A stretch of DNA of 64,000 nt from JAGWBF01 sp963663025 (lineage in GTDB: Bacteria; Chloroflexota; Dehalococcoidia; Lucifugimonadales; JAGWBF01), in contig OY760073.1 in the NCBI GenBank assembly GCA_963663025.1, positions 1,426,001 to 1,490,000 on the forward strand. The letters are read 5' to 3'. Positions within the stretch are counted from its first letter, which is position 1, and every line of letters starts with the position of its first letter. Shown in pieces: positions 54,369-62,130 of the stretch. A program made the translations under genes and the position numbers. The notes under the pieces are model-generated. The model had not been told where the DNA came from and ran no database searches. It saw only the letters and a list, made by a program, of their open reading frames with translations.

Positions 54369-55391
54369 ATGCCCGACAAGCCCACCATCGCCATTACCAT
54401 GGGAGACCCCTGCGGGATCGGCCCGGAGGTGGTTGCCAAGACCCTCGCTTCCGACGACATCTACTCCATCTGCCGTCCCGTGGTCATAGGGAGCGGGTAC
54501 GCCATGGAGCAGGCTGCCGGCCTGACGGGAGCACCGTTGAGGGTGCATGAGGTGGAATCAGCCGGAGAAGGCGGGCACACGGCCGGACAGGTCGATATCA
54601 TCGACCCCCACAACCTCAATCCCGAAGATATAACCGTCGGTCGCCTCTCCCCCACCTGTGGACGGGCCTGCATGGAGTGGGTCACCACCGCGGGGGAGCT
54701 CGCTCTATCGGGCGAAGTGGATGCCATCGCCACAGCGCCTGTAAACAAAGAAGCTGCCAGCCTGGCGGGATACACATCAATAGGCCACATGGAGCTCCTG
54801 CAGGAGCTTACAGGCGCCTCGGACGTGGCCACCATGCTGATGACCAAGAGGCTGTGGGTGGTCCACCTGACCACTCACAGGTCCCTCCGCATCGCCTGCG
54901 ACTACGTGACCAAGGACCGAATACTGGGCAAACTGGTGCTGACCCACGACACCTTCGAGCAGTGGGGCATCCCTAGTCCGCGAATAGGCGTCGCCGCCCT
55001 CAATCCCCACGCAAGCGATGGCGGTCTCATAGGCAACGAAGAGGCTGAAGAGATCCGCCCGGCCGTCGAGGCTGCACAGGAAAAGGGCATAAACGCCGTT
55101 GGGCCGGTGCCCGCCGACAGCATCTTTCATCAGGCCATCGATGGCGCCTACGATGTGGTGCTGGCCATGTACCATGACCAGGGGCACATCCCCGTCAAGG
55201 TGCATGGCTTCGAGGAAAGCATCACAGCCAACTTGGGCCTTCCCTTCGTGAGGACTTCCGTCGACCACGGTACCGCCTTTGACATCGCCGGTCAGGGCAT
55301 CGCTTCCAACGTGAGCATGTTCCAAGCGGTGAGGGCTGCGGTGCTCCTGTCCACGGGGCAGGGATTGCCTGAAACAGGGGCTGCGAACTAG
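54369..55391 (+). CDS. pdxA: 4-hydroxythreonine-4-phosphate dehydrogenase (PdxA family)
   Basis: 340 residues from the ATG at 54369, one base after the nrdJ stop. Seen: IAITMGDPCGIGPEVVAK at the start; ATAPVNKEAASLAGYTSIGHMELL with the first metal His; TLTHDTFEQWGI-type segment (LVLTHDTFEQWGI) with the second; and VVLAMYHDQGHIPVKVHGF with the third. In the PLP pathway it oxidises 4-phospho-hydroxy-threonine. Some PdxA relatives are diol dehydrogenases in aromatic breakdown, but the housekeeping context (proC next) favours PdxA. Confidence 0.9.
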   Translation: MPDKPTIAITMGDPCGIGPEVVAKTLASDDIYSICRPVVIGSGYAMEQAAGLTGAPLRVHEVESAGEGGHTAGQVDIIDPHNLNPEDITVGRLSPTCGRACMEWVTTAGELALSGEVDAIATAPVNKEAASLAGYTSIGHMELLQELTGASDVATMLMTKRLWVVHLTTHRSLRIACDYVTKDRILGKLVLTHDTFEQWGIPSPRIGVAALNPHASDGGLIGNEEAEEIRPAVEAAQEKGINAVGPVPADSIFHQAIDGAYDVVLAMYHDQGHIPVKVHGFEESITANLGLPFVRTSVDHGTAFDIAGQGIASNVSMFQAVRAAVLLSTGQGLPETGAAN

Positions 55392-55393
55392 CT

Positions 55394-56209
55394 ATGAGAC
55401 TGGCGTTCATCGGCGGCGGAGTCATGGCGGAGGCAATAATCGGCGGTGTCCTCTCCAAGGGCATGGTCGATGCTGGCAGCATATCCGTCGGAGAACCCAT
55501 GGAGGAACGCAGGTCCGTTCTATTGAACAAGTTCGGTGTACTTGTCTTCGCAGAAAACCGGGCGGCAGTCGATAGCTGCGACCTTGTGGTCCTGGCTACC
55601 AAGCCGCAGAACCTCCCCGATGCTTTGGGGGAATTGCGAGGCGCGCTTGGTCCGGAACAGGTCGTTCTCTCCATAGTCGCAGGGACACCTATTTCCACTA
55701 TCATCGACGGCCTGAACCATGCCAAGGTCATCCGGGTGATGCCCAACACCCCCTCTCAGATAGGGGAGGGCATGACCGTCTGGACCTCCTCACCCCAGGT
55801 TGGCGATGAGTCCAAGCAGATGACGGCGTCCATTCTGGAGACCATGGGCAAGGAGATCTACGTCTCCGATGAGAAGTACCTGGACATGGCTACGGCCCTC
55901 AGCGCCAGCGGTCCCGCCTACGTCTTCATGTTCATAGAAGCCCTGACCGATGCCGGGGTACACATAGGTCTGTCAAGGGACATGGCGCAGGCGATGGCGC
56001 TGCAGACCGTCCTGGGAAGCACCAAGCTGGCTGTCGAAACGGGGAGGCATCCCGCAGACCTGCGGAACATGGTCACATCGCCCGGGGGCACTACAGTCGA
56101 GGCCCTGCTGGAGCTGGAGGACGGGGGATTCCGTTCCAGCGTGTTGAACGCCGTCATCGCTGCATACAGAAGGTCGCTGGAATTGGGCGGGCATCGTTGG
56201 ACCTCATAA
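55394..56209 (+). CDS. proC: Pyrroline-5-carboxylate reductase
   Basis: 271 residues, last step of proline synthesis. N-terminal Rossmann motif LAFIGGGVMAEAIIGG, LVVLATKPQNLPDAL, SIVAGTPISTI, VIRVMPNTPSQIGEG, and the C-terminal dimer domain ALSASGPAYVFMFIEALTDAGVHIGL then VTSPGGTTVEALLELE. Two bases after pdxA and overlapping yggT by 13, so one transcript. Confidence 0.94.
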   Translation: MRLAFIGGGVMAEAIIGGVLSKGMVDAGSISVGEPMEERRSVLLNKFGVLVFAENRAAVDSCDLVVLATKPQNLPDALGELRGALGPEQVVLSIVAGTPISTIIDGLNHAKVIRVMPNTPSQIGEGMTVWTSSPQVGDESKQMTASILETMGKEIYVSDEKYLDMATALSASGPAYVFMFIEALTDAGVHIGLSRDMAQAMALQTVLGSTKLAVETGRHPADLRNMVTSPGGTTVEALLELEDGGFRSSVLNAVIAAYRRSLELGGHRWTS

Positions 56210-56448
56210 AGTACTTCCTGGAAATCTTCATCTTCGTCCTGATCTTTGCCATCTTTGCCCGGTCCATCCTGTCCTGGTTCCCCATCGGCAACACCAATCA
56301 TCCCATTGTCGCTATCGTTTACCAGATCACCGAGCCCATATTGGGGCCGCTGCGTCGGATAGTACCACGGCTGGGTATGTTTGACATCACCCCCATGATC
56401 GCCATCTTTATCCTCATCATCCTGAGCACTGCCGTCAGTCGCCTCTAG
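56197..56448 (+). CDS. YggT family membrane protein
   Basis: 83 residues, TTG start inside the end of proC. Two hydrophobic helices flank the family motif FARSILSWFPIG, and the second half has YQITEPILGPLRRIVPRLGMFDITPM, the YggT signature (shown as ITEPILGPLRRIVP). Role unclear, linked to osmotic stress and septal membrane. yggT next to proC is a common bacterial arrangement. Confidence 0.9.
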   Translation: MDLIKYFLEIFIFVLIFAIFARSILSWFPIGNTNHPIVAIVYQITEPILGPLRRIVPRLGMFDITPMIAIFILIILSTAVSRL

Positions 56449-56543
56449 GGCAGGGGATTTCGCTGTCACGCCATCCCGGGCAAGTTGACCCATAGGAGTC
56501 GGGAAGATAAAATCCCTGCAGAAGTACCGCAGGCAGAACCGAG

Positions 56544-56876
56544 ATGTACCACAAAGAACTGCTAAAGGGCAACACCGAGACCCTGCTTCTCTTCCTCCTT
56601 ACAGAGAAGCCGATGTACGGCTACGAGATCGTCAAAGAGATAGAGAGCCGAAGCCAGGGATACTTCCAGTTCAAAGAGGGCACTCTGTACCCTGCCCTCC
56701 ACCGGCTGGAAAAGGCCGGATGGGTCGACGGCATATGGGGCGAAGCCTCCACCGGGGCACCCCGCAGGTACTATCACATCACTGCCAAGGGCGAAGGGGT
56801 ATTGAAGGAGCGGCTCCGCGAATGGGAGAGGTTCTCTTCAGCCGTCAACTCGATAATGCTGGCGGAAGCCCAGTAA
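56544..56876 (+). CDS. PadR family transcriptional regulator
   Basis: 110 residues, winged helix: LLLFLLTEKPMYGYEIVKEIESRS, FKEGTLYPALHRLEKAGWVDG, PRRYYHITAKG. The C-terminal dimer helix is short. It is followed 21 bases later by a HAAS-domain membrane protein; this pairing is a frequent two-gene module in which the PadR protein controls the membrane partner. Confidence 0.92.
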   Translation: MYHKELLKGNTETLLLFLLTEKPMYGYEIVKEIESRSQGYFQFKEGTLYPALHRLEKAGWVDGIWGEASTGAPRRYYHITAKGEGVLKERLREWERFSSAVNSIMLAEAQ

Positions 56877-56897
56877 CCCACCCCAAGGAGACGGGGA

Positions 56898-57905
56898 TTG
56901 GAAGCGGAACTCCAAGGCTACCTTCAGTCCATCACCCATAAGCTTAAGCTGGACCCGAGCACCAACAAAGAGGTGGTGCTGGAGCTTCAGACCCACATGG
57001 AGGAGAAAGTCAAGGAGCTGGAGCAGGAGGGGCTTACCTACCGGGAGGCCCTCTCCAGGGCGGTCCAGGACCTGGGACACCCGGACCTCATCGCCAAGGA
57101 CATGTACTCGGTGCACAGCCGGGGTTCCTGGGGCGACATCCTCTTGGCAACCCTGCCGCATCTGCTATTGGCGTCCCTGTTTGCGCTGCATCTGTGGACC
57201 TACTACATTCTGGTCGCCCTGCTCATAATCGGGGTTACCATCGTGGCCCTTCGGGCGTGGAGGCAGGGAAGGCCCAAGTGGGCCTATACATGGCTGGGTT
57301 ACTCTATAGCCGGGCCCGCCCTGTCCTGGCTGCTTTCCCTGGCGGCTCTGGCTTACGGGGCGTACAGCTTCCTCACCACAGGGGCATTGCCCTTCAGCAC
57401 TCCCATCTTCATCCTCCTCATAGCCTACGTTCCCTTCTCCCTCTGGATCATGGGCCGCGTGGTCATCAAAGTGGTGAAGCAGGACTGGCTTCTGGCATCA
57501 CTGACCGCCCTTCCCTTCCCTTTCCTGACCTCCTGGATACTGTTCCTGAACTGGCAGGGAGGCATCTTCGCCGACCACGCGCTGAAGTTCCAGGAAACCG
57601 ACGGGGACCGCGCCTTAGTGTTCCTGGCCCTGGCCATAACCACGGCGGTATTCATGAAGGTGGGAAACCGCTTCCTGAAAATTGGGCTGCTGACCGCCAC
57701 AACCAGTGTGCTTATCATCGTCACCATGGCCGCCATACCCTTCAGCTTCGGCTTGCTGACAGTTACCCTGATCGCCATCGCATCCGTCGCATTCATGCTG
57801 AGCCCTGCCCTCCTCCAATCCAGGCTGAATAAACCCGTACCTTCCTATATGCCCAGAGATAGCGTCGAGGAAGGGGCCTCCCATTGGTCTCCGAACGAAA
57901 GATAG
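56898..57905 (+). CDS. HAAS-domain multi-pass membrane protein
   Basis: 335 residues, TTG start with AAGGAG seven bases upstream. The first 70 residues form the three-helix HAAS/permease-prefix domain (LDPSTNKEVVLELQTHMEEKV, EGLTYREALSRAVQDLGHP). After it, about eight transmembrane helices make up the rest. No enzyme motifs. It is presumably the target or partner of the PadR regulator. Its stop overlaps the DegV start. Confidence 0.85.
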   Translation: MEAELQGYLQSITHKLKLDPSTNKEVVLELQTHMEEKVKELEQEGLTYREALSRAVQDLGHPDLIAKDMYSVHSRGSWGDILLATLPHLLLASLFALHLWTYYILVALLIIGVTIVALRAWRQGRPKWAYTWLGYSIAGPALSWLLSLAALAYGAYSFLTTGALPFSTPIFILLIAYVPFSLWIMGRVVIKVVKQDWLLASLTALPFPFLTSWILFLNWQGGIFADHALKFQETDGDRALVFLALAITTAVFMKVGNRFLKIGLLTATTSVLIIVTMAAIPFSFGLLTVTLIAIASVAFMLSPALLQSRLNKPVPSYMPRDSVEEGASHWSPNER

Positions 57906-58792
57906 CTGTTGTAGTAGATAGCAGCAGCTGCCTGCCGGATGACCATCTCAAGAAGTGGAACATCTACACAGTTCCCCATAGACTTATCCTCAACGACCAA
58001 ACGTACCAAGATGGCATCGATATAAGCCCGGCCTCCTTCTACAGGGTCATGGAGAAGGATGGTGTTACGCCCACAACAGCCGCCCCGCCCCCCACAGCCT
58101 TCCTCGAAGTCTTCCGCGAAGCCCGCTCCGTTGCTGACGACGTTATCTGCATTACCGTTGCCTCTAATCTGAGCTCGGCCTACGACTCCGCCCGGTCCGC
58201 TGCCGAGATGGCCAGTGGTGAGCCCGGGGGAGAGATCGTCGTAATCGACAGCAGGGCGGCGGCGGGAGCCCACGGCCTTATCGCCCTGGAGGCAGCCGAA
58301 AGGGCCAATTGTGGTGGACCTCTATCCCAGGCGGTCGATGCTGTGAACAGCCTGATCCCCAAGGTAACCCTGCTGGCCTATGTAGAGACCCTGCATTACC
58401 TCAAGAAGGGCGGTCGCGTCCCCAAGGTAGCCGCTTGGGCAGGCTCCATCCTGGGGATAAGGCCTATAGCCGAGCTTAGCTTGGGCGAGGCCAAGGTTAT
58501 AGGAAAGCTGCGGAGCCGGCCCAACGGAATCAGGAAGCTGGCGGACCTGGCCAAGTCGAGGGTGGGAGAGCAAGCTGTGCGCATGAACGTCATGCACGCC
58601 AACGCCCTCCACGACGCTGAGGGCCTGTGCGAGCTTCTGTCCAGGGAACTGACCTGCCGAAATATCATCATCAGTGAATTCACGCCCGTCATGGGCGCCC
58701 ACCTGGGTCCGGGGGTCGTAGGGCTAGCCTTCTTTCCCGAGGAGGGAGCTACTGAAGACGGCATCGCCCCATCCGGTGTGAACCCGACGTAG
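57884..58792 (+). CDS. DegV family fatty-acid-binding protein
   Basis: 302 residues, TTG start overlapping the preceding gene. IAVVVDSSSCLPDD is the DegV N-terminal signature, followed by VPHRLILNDQTYQDGIDI, PTTAAPPPTAFLEVF (fatty-acid head-group Thr/Ser region), TVASNLSSAYDSAR, and HYLKKGGRVPKVAAWAGSILGIRPI. DegV/FakB proteins hold a fatty acid and present it to FakA kinase for phosphorylation; no FakA-like gene lies here. Confidence 0.93.
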   Translation: MVSERKIAVVVDSSSCLPDDHLKKWNIYTVPHRLILNDQTYQDGIDISPASFYRVMEKDGVTPTTAAPPPTAFLEVFREARSVADDVICITVASNLSSAYDSARSAAEMASGEPGGEIVVIDSRAAAGAHGLIALEAAERANCGGPLSQAVDAVNSLIPKVTLLAYVETLHYLKKGGRVPKVAAWAGSILGIRPIAELSLGEAKVIGKLRSRPNGIRKLADLAKSRVGEQAVRMNVMHANALHDAEGLCELLSRELTCRNIIISEFTPVMGAHLGPGVVGLAFFPEEGATEDGIAPSGVNPT

Positions 58793-58809
58793 GCCAAAAG
58801 ACACTTCCC

Positions 58810-59457
58810 ATGCAGAATTCAGCTACCAGAGCATTTACCGCGACCGGGGATGCGTCCTACCTGATTTCGAGACTGCCGGCGCTGCCAGCCCCGTCGGTCC
58901 AGCCGGTCATGGTCCTGCTCTCCGGGCTTCCCGGCACTGGGAAGTCCTACTTGGCCAGGTACCTGGCAAGCTGCTGCCCAATCGTGATTCTCGAAAGCGA
59001 TGCAGTTCGGAAGGAGCTGTTCCCAAAACCAACCTATGAGCCTGCGGAGCACGCCCGGACCTTTGCTGCCCTTCATTCCATGACTGAGGAGCTTCTCCGC
59101 CAGAATATCCCGGTGCTGATCGATGCAACCAACCTGATAGAGCGGAACCGCAAGATCTTCTACAATATTGCCGAGCGGTGCGAAGCCAAGCTCATCCTGG
59201 TGGCAACGACAGCTCCCCCTAATGTGGTCAGGAAGCGATTGGAGCAGCGGGGACGCTCAGATGGCCGGGAAGATCATTCCGATGCCGGCTGGGATGTGTA
59301 CCTGAAGCTGGAGCCTTCCATGGAACCCGTTGCTCGCGAGCACTATGTGGTGGACACATCAGCGGACACCCAGCCGCTCATGGAACAGATAGCGCAAGAA
59401 GCCAACAGATGGATAAACAACTCTTCGGCAAAGGAGGAAATATGGAAATCAAAGTAG
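58810..59457 (+). CDS. P-loop kinase of the AAA_33/zeta type
   Basis: 215 residues. Walker A GLPGTGKSYLA near residue 40, a second motif LIDATNLIERNRKIFYNIAERC, and an arginine-rich lid (RKRLEQRGRSDGRED). This layout is the polynucleotide-kinase/zeta-toxin-like small kinase family. Substrate unknown. No antitoxin gene is adjacent, so a toxin role is unlikely. It overlaps the start region of pepA by 16 bases. Confidence 0.78.
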   Translation: MQNSATRAFTATGDASYLISRLPALPAPSVQPVMVLLSGLPGTGKSYLARYLASCCPIVILESDAVRKELFPKPTYEPAEHARTFAALHSMTEELLRQNIPVLIDATNLIERNRKIFYNIAERCEAKLILVATTAPPNVVRKRLEQRGRSDGREDHSDAGWDVYLKLEPSMEPVAREHYVVDTSADTQPLMEQIAQEANRWINNSSAKEEIWKSK

Positions 59458-60959
59458 TCCAAGGTGATATAGCCCAGGCGGATGCTCCCGCCATCATCGT
59501 GAACTTGTTCGAGGGCGTCGAAAGTCCGGCAGGCGCAACGGGGGCCGTGGACAAGGCTTTGGATGGAGCAATCTCCCAGCTCATAAAGGACGGGGAGATC
59601 AAGGGCAAGAAGGGCGAGACCACCCTTATCCACACCTTCGGCAAGATCCCCGCAGGCAGAGTTGTTGTGCTGGGCTTGGGGAAGGCCGGCGAGTTCGATG
59701 TTGAGGTAGTCCGGAAGACCATGGGCAGCGCGTGCCGGTACCTGCGCAAGCTGGATATACGGAAGGCAGCTACCATAGCCCATGGGACGGGGATAGGCGG
59801 GCTGGAAGTCGCAGATGCCGGCCAGGCACTGGCGGAGGGGAGCATCCTCGGTCTCTACCGCTTCAAGACCTATCTGACAAAGAATCCCGAAGACAACGCC
59901 AAGGAACTGGATGACCTTCTGGTCGTGGAGATGGACCGGGACAAGATCGCCGGCTTGGAGGAGGGCATCAGGCGGGGGAGGATCATCGCTGAGGCCGCCA
60001 TGATTGCCAGAGACATGGTAAACGAGCCCGCCAACGTCATGACACCCACCCGCATGTCCGAAGCGGCCCGGCAGGTGTCCGAAGATCACGGCCTGGAGCT
60101 TAAGGTGATCGACCGCGACGACATGAAGCAGATGGGCATGGGCGCTTTCCTGGGTGTTGCCCAGGGCAGCGATGAACCTCCCAAGCTGATCATTCTCAAG
60201 TACGAGGGGGACCCGGACGACCCGTCAAACAACCTGGGCCTTATCGGCAAGGGTATCACCTTCGACACCGGCGGTATCTCCATAAAGCCGGCCGCCAACA
60301 TGGAAGACATGAAGGGGGACATGGCCGGTGGGGCGTCGGTGATCGCAGCCATGAAGGCCATCGGCCAGCTAAAGCCCAAGATCAACGTGACGGGCATGGT
60401 CGCCGCCACGGAGAACATGCCCGGCGGGTCGGCCCAGAGGCCGGGCGACGTGGTGCGAAGCATGAGCGGCAAGACCGTCGAGGTCATCAACACCGACGCT
60501 GAAGGCCGCCTCGTGCTTTGCGACGCCCTCCATTACGCCCAGGAGATGGGCATCACCAGGCTGGTGGACGTAGCCACCCTTACGGGGGCGATCATCGTAG
60601 CCCTGGGTCACGCATGCAGCGGGGCGATGACCAACAATCAGGAGCTGATGGACGAGGTGACGAGGGCGGGGAAGGCGACGGGGGAACGGATATGGCAGCT
60701 TCCTATGTACGATGAGTACAAGGAGCAGCTAAAGAGCAACGTTGCGGACATCAAAAACGTCGGGGGCAGGCCTGCCGGCTCCATCACCGCCGCCCATTTC
60801 CTGGCGGAGTTCGTGGGAGAAATTCCCTGGGTGCACCTGGACATTGCAGGGACATTCCTGAGCAGCGAGGAGAGCGGCTACGTCGTCAAGGGTGGCACGG
60901 GGGTCCCGACCCGGGCCTTGATTGACCTGACCCTCGACCTGGCAGGCAAGGGCCAGTGA
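59442..60959 (+). CDS. pepA: Leucyl aminopeptidase (M17)
   Basis: 505 residues from the ATG at 59442, which follows AAAGGAGG; the frame's earlier Met at 59409 lies in the kinase gene. Di-zinc/manganese exopeptidase: GLIGKGITFDTGGISIKP (Lys and Asp ligands), MKGDMAGGASVIAAM, and NTDAEGRLVLCDAL, the family signature. An N-terminal macro-type domain of about 170 residues precedes. Also known as a DNA-binding regulator in other bacteria; not testable here. Confidence 0.95.
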   Translation: MEIKVVQGDIAQADAPAIIVNLFEGVESPAGATGAVDKALDGAISQLIKDGEIKGKKGETTLIHTFGKIPAGRVVVLGLGKAGEFDVEVVRKTMGSACRYLRKLDIRKAATIAHGTGIGGLEVADAGQALAEGSILGLYRFKTYLTKNPEDNAKELDDLLVVEMDRDKIAGLEEGIRRGRIIAEAAMIARDMVNEPANVMTPTRMSEAARQVSEDHGLELKVIDRDDMKQMGMGAFLGVAQGSDEPPKLIILKYEGDPDDPSNNLGLIGKGITFDTGGISIKPAANMEDMKGDMAGGASVIAAMKAIGQLKPKINVTGMVAATENMPGGSAQRPGDVVRSMSGKTVEVINTDAEGRLVLCDALHYAQEMGITRLVDVATLTGAIIVALGHACSGAMTNNQELMDEVTRAGKATGERIWQLPMYDEYKEQLKSNVADIKNVGGRPAGSITAAHFLAEFVGEIPWVHLDIAGTFLSSEESGYVVKGGTGVPTRALIDLTLDLAGKGQ

Positions 60960-61017
60960 TTGACTCTCCAAGGGAGATTACTTAGACTACCTTCTGATGC
61001 GGCTTATCCCTAGGCAT

Positions 61018-61095
61018 GGTGAGCGTAGCCAAGGGGTCCAAGGCGCCTGACTGTGGCTCAGGAGATCGTGGGTTCGAATCCCACCGCTCACCCCA
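61018..61095 (+). tRNA. tRNA-His (GTG)
   Basis: Anticodon arm CCTGA-CTGTGGC-TCAGG gives GTG. The acceptor has an extra 5' G (61018) opposite C at 61092, the G-1 mark of tRNA-His, encoded in DNA. CCA is encoded at 61093-61095. T-loop GGTTCGAATC. Confidence 0.95.
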
Positions 61096-61137
61096 ACCGG
61101 AACATCACGCCAGCATCCAGGAACCAGGCTTGAGAAC

Positions 61138-61213
61138 GCGTCCGTAGCTCAATGGATAGAGCACTGGGCTTCGGACCCAGGGGTTGCGGGTTCGAGTCCT
61201 GCCGGGCGCGCCA
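61138..61213 (+). tRNA. tRNA-Arg (TCG)
   Basis: Acceptor GCGTCCG pairs with CGGGCGC (one G-T), anticodon arm CTGGG-CTTCGGA-CCCAG gives TCG, T-loop GGTTCGAGTC, discriminator G, CCA encoded at 61211-61213. Placed 42 bases after tRNA-His. Confidence 0.95.
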
Positions 61214-61253
61214 AAGCAGCCAACCCTGCTCTCGGACCGCAGGGGGTGGGGTC

Positions 61254-61898
61254 TTACAGACCTACGAGGGTCTTGATCTGGGCGATGGCTGAGTCAAGGT
61301 CGTTGTTCACGACTATGGGGTCCCCGTTCTCCCTGGCCATGGACAGGATGGCTTCCTGTAGCTCAGCTAGGCGCTGACTCTGCTCATCGGATAGGGCCCT
61401 CTTGGCGTGGTTCTGGCTGTGCGCCCGCTCGGTCAGCTCAGCCCGGTCGGGCACGTCGAGGATGCACATGACGTCGGCCCCCAGGGAAGCCGGCTCAAGT
61501 ATGCCCGGAATGAAGTGGCTTCCTTCCACCACCATCCCGATGCCTTCCCGGCTTGCCCTTCGGATGCACGATTCTATGGAAGGCTTCAGCAGCAAGCTTT
61601 GCTGAATGGCCCCTTCCAGTAGGCGGCTCCTGCCGTTGGTGACCCCATTGTAGAGAGCTTCGCAGGCATCGTAGGTGTGGCGCTGAAGGAGCAGGTTTTC
61701 TCGCTCGGGGAGCAGATGGGCGATGGACGACCGGATGAACCCCGTGCTTAGGTGGTGGGACAACCCCAACTCCTTCATCAGGAGGTTTCCTATGGTTGTC
61801 TTGCCGGTGCCTGAAGCTCCCCCAAGGAGAATAATGGGAGGGCTGGCGTTGGAAACTCGGGAAGCGGGTCCTGTTTTCGAAGCGTGTGGGTCCTGCAT
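61254..61898 (-). CDS. 2-phosphoglycerate-kinase-like P-loop protein
   Basis: 214 residues. Walker A LLGGASGTGKTTIGNLL, then LSTGFIRSSIAHLLP, a segment typical of archaeal 2-phosphoglycerate kinases, VVEGSHFIPGIL, and RALSDEQSQRLAELQ. The archaeal enzymes have an added N-terminal ATP-cone that is missing here. Function in bacteria is uncertain: cyclic 2,3-diphosphoglycerate synthesis or another small-molecule phosphorylation. Convergent with the tRNA pair. Confidence 0.72.
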   Translation of the reverse strand: MQDPHASKTGPASRVSNASPPIILLGGASGTGKTTIGNLLMKELGLSHHLSTGFIRSSIAHLLPERENLLLQRHTYDACEALYNGVTNGRSRLLEGAIQQSLLLKPSIESCIRRASREGIGMVVEGSHFIPGILEPASLGADVMCILDVPDRAELTERAHSQNHAKRALSDEQSQRLAELQEAILSMARENGDPIVVNNDLDSAIAQIKTLVGL

Positions 61899-61975
61899 CC
61901 TATAACCCCAGTGTGCGCAAAAAGGGTGTAGCTAGCTACGTTGAAAACGGATACAGTGCGGGAGTGTACTATCCA

Positions 61976-61991
61976 TTGACATGCATGTCAA
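61976..61991. promoter_or_regulatory. Perfect 16-bp palindrome upstream of sdhA
   Basis: TTGACATGCATGTCAA is self-complementary throughout, 61 bases before the sdhA -35 box. A homodimeric regulator site is likely. Its half TTGACA also resembles a -35 box for either strand. Confidence 0.6.
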
Positions 61992-62051
61992 GCTGGCGTC
62001 TAGGGGCAGTGTCCAGGGGGATTTGTAGCTGCGCTGGCGGTGTTACCTCGA

Positions 62052-62080
62052 TTGACAGCTATAGAGGCCAAACCTATAAT
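62052..62080 (+). promoter_or_regulatory. Full-consensus promoter of the sdh/frd operon
   Basis: TTGACA at 62052-62057 and TATAAT at 62075-62080, both perfect, with the ideal 17-base spacer. It leaves a leader of about 45 bases before the ATG. Confidence 0.85.
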
Positions 62081-62130
62081 TGGCACACTGCCCATTCTCC
62101 AGGAAGGCAACTCCACTCCAAGGGGCTCCG

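Noticed and set aside
58810..59457. Zeta-type toxin of a toxin-antitoxin pair
   Set aside because: No small antitoxin gene next to it, and the neighbours are housekeeping genes.
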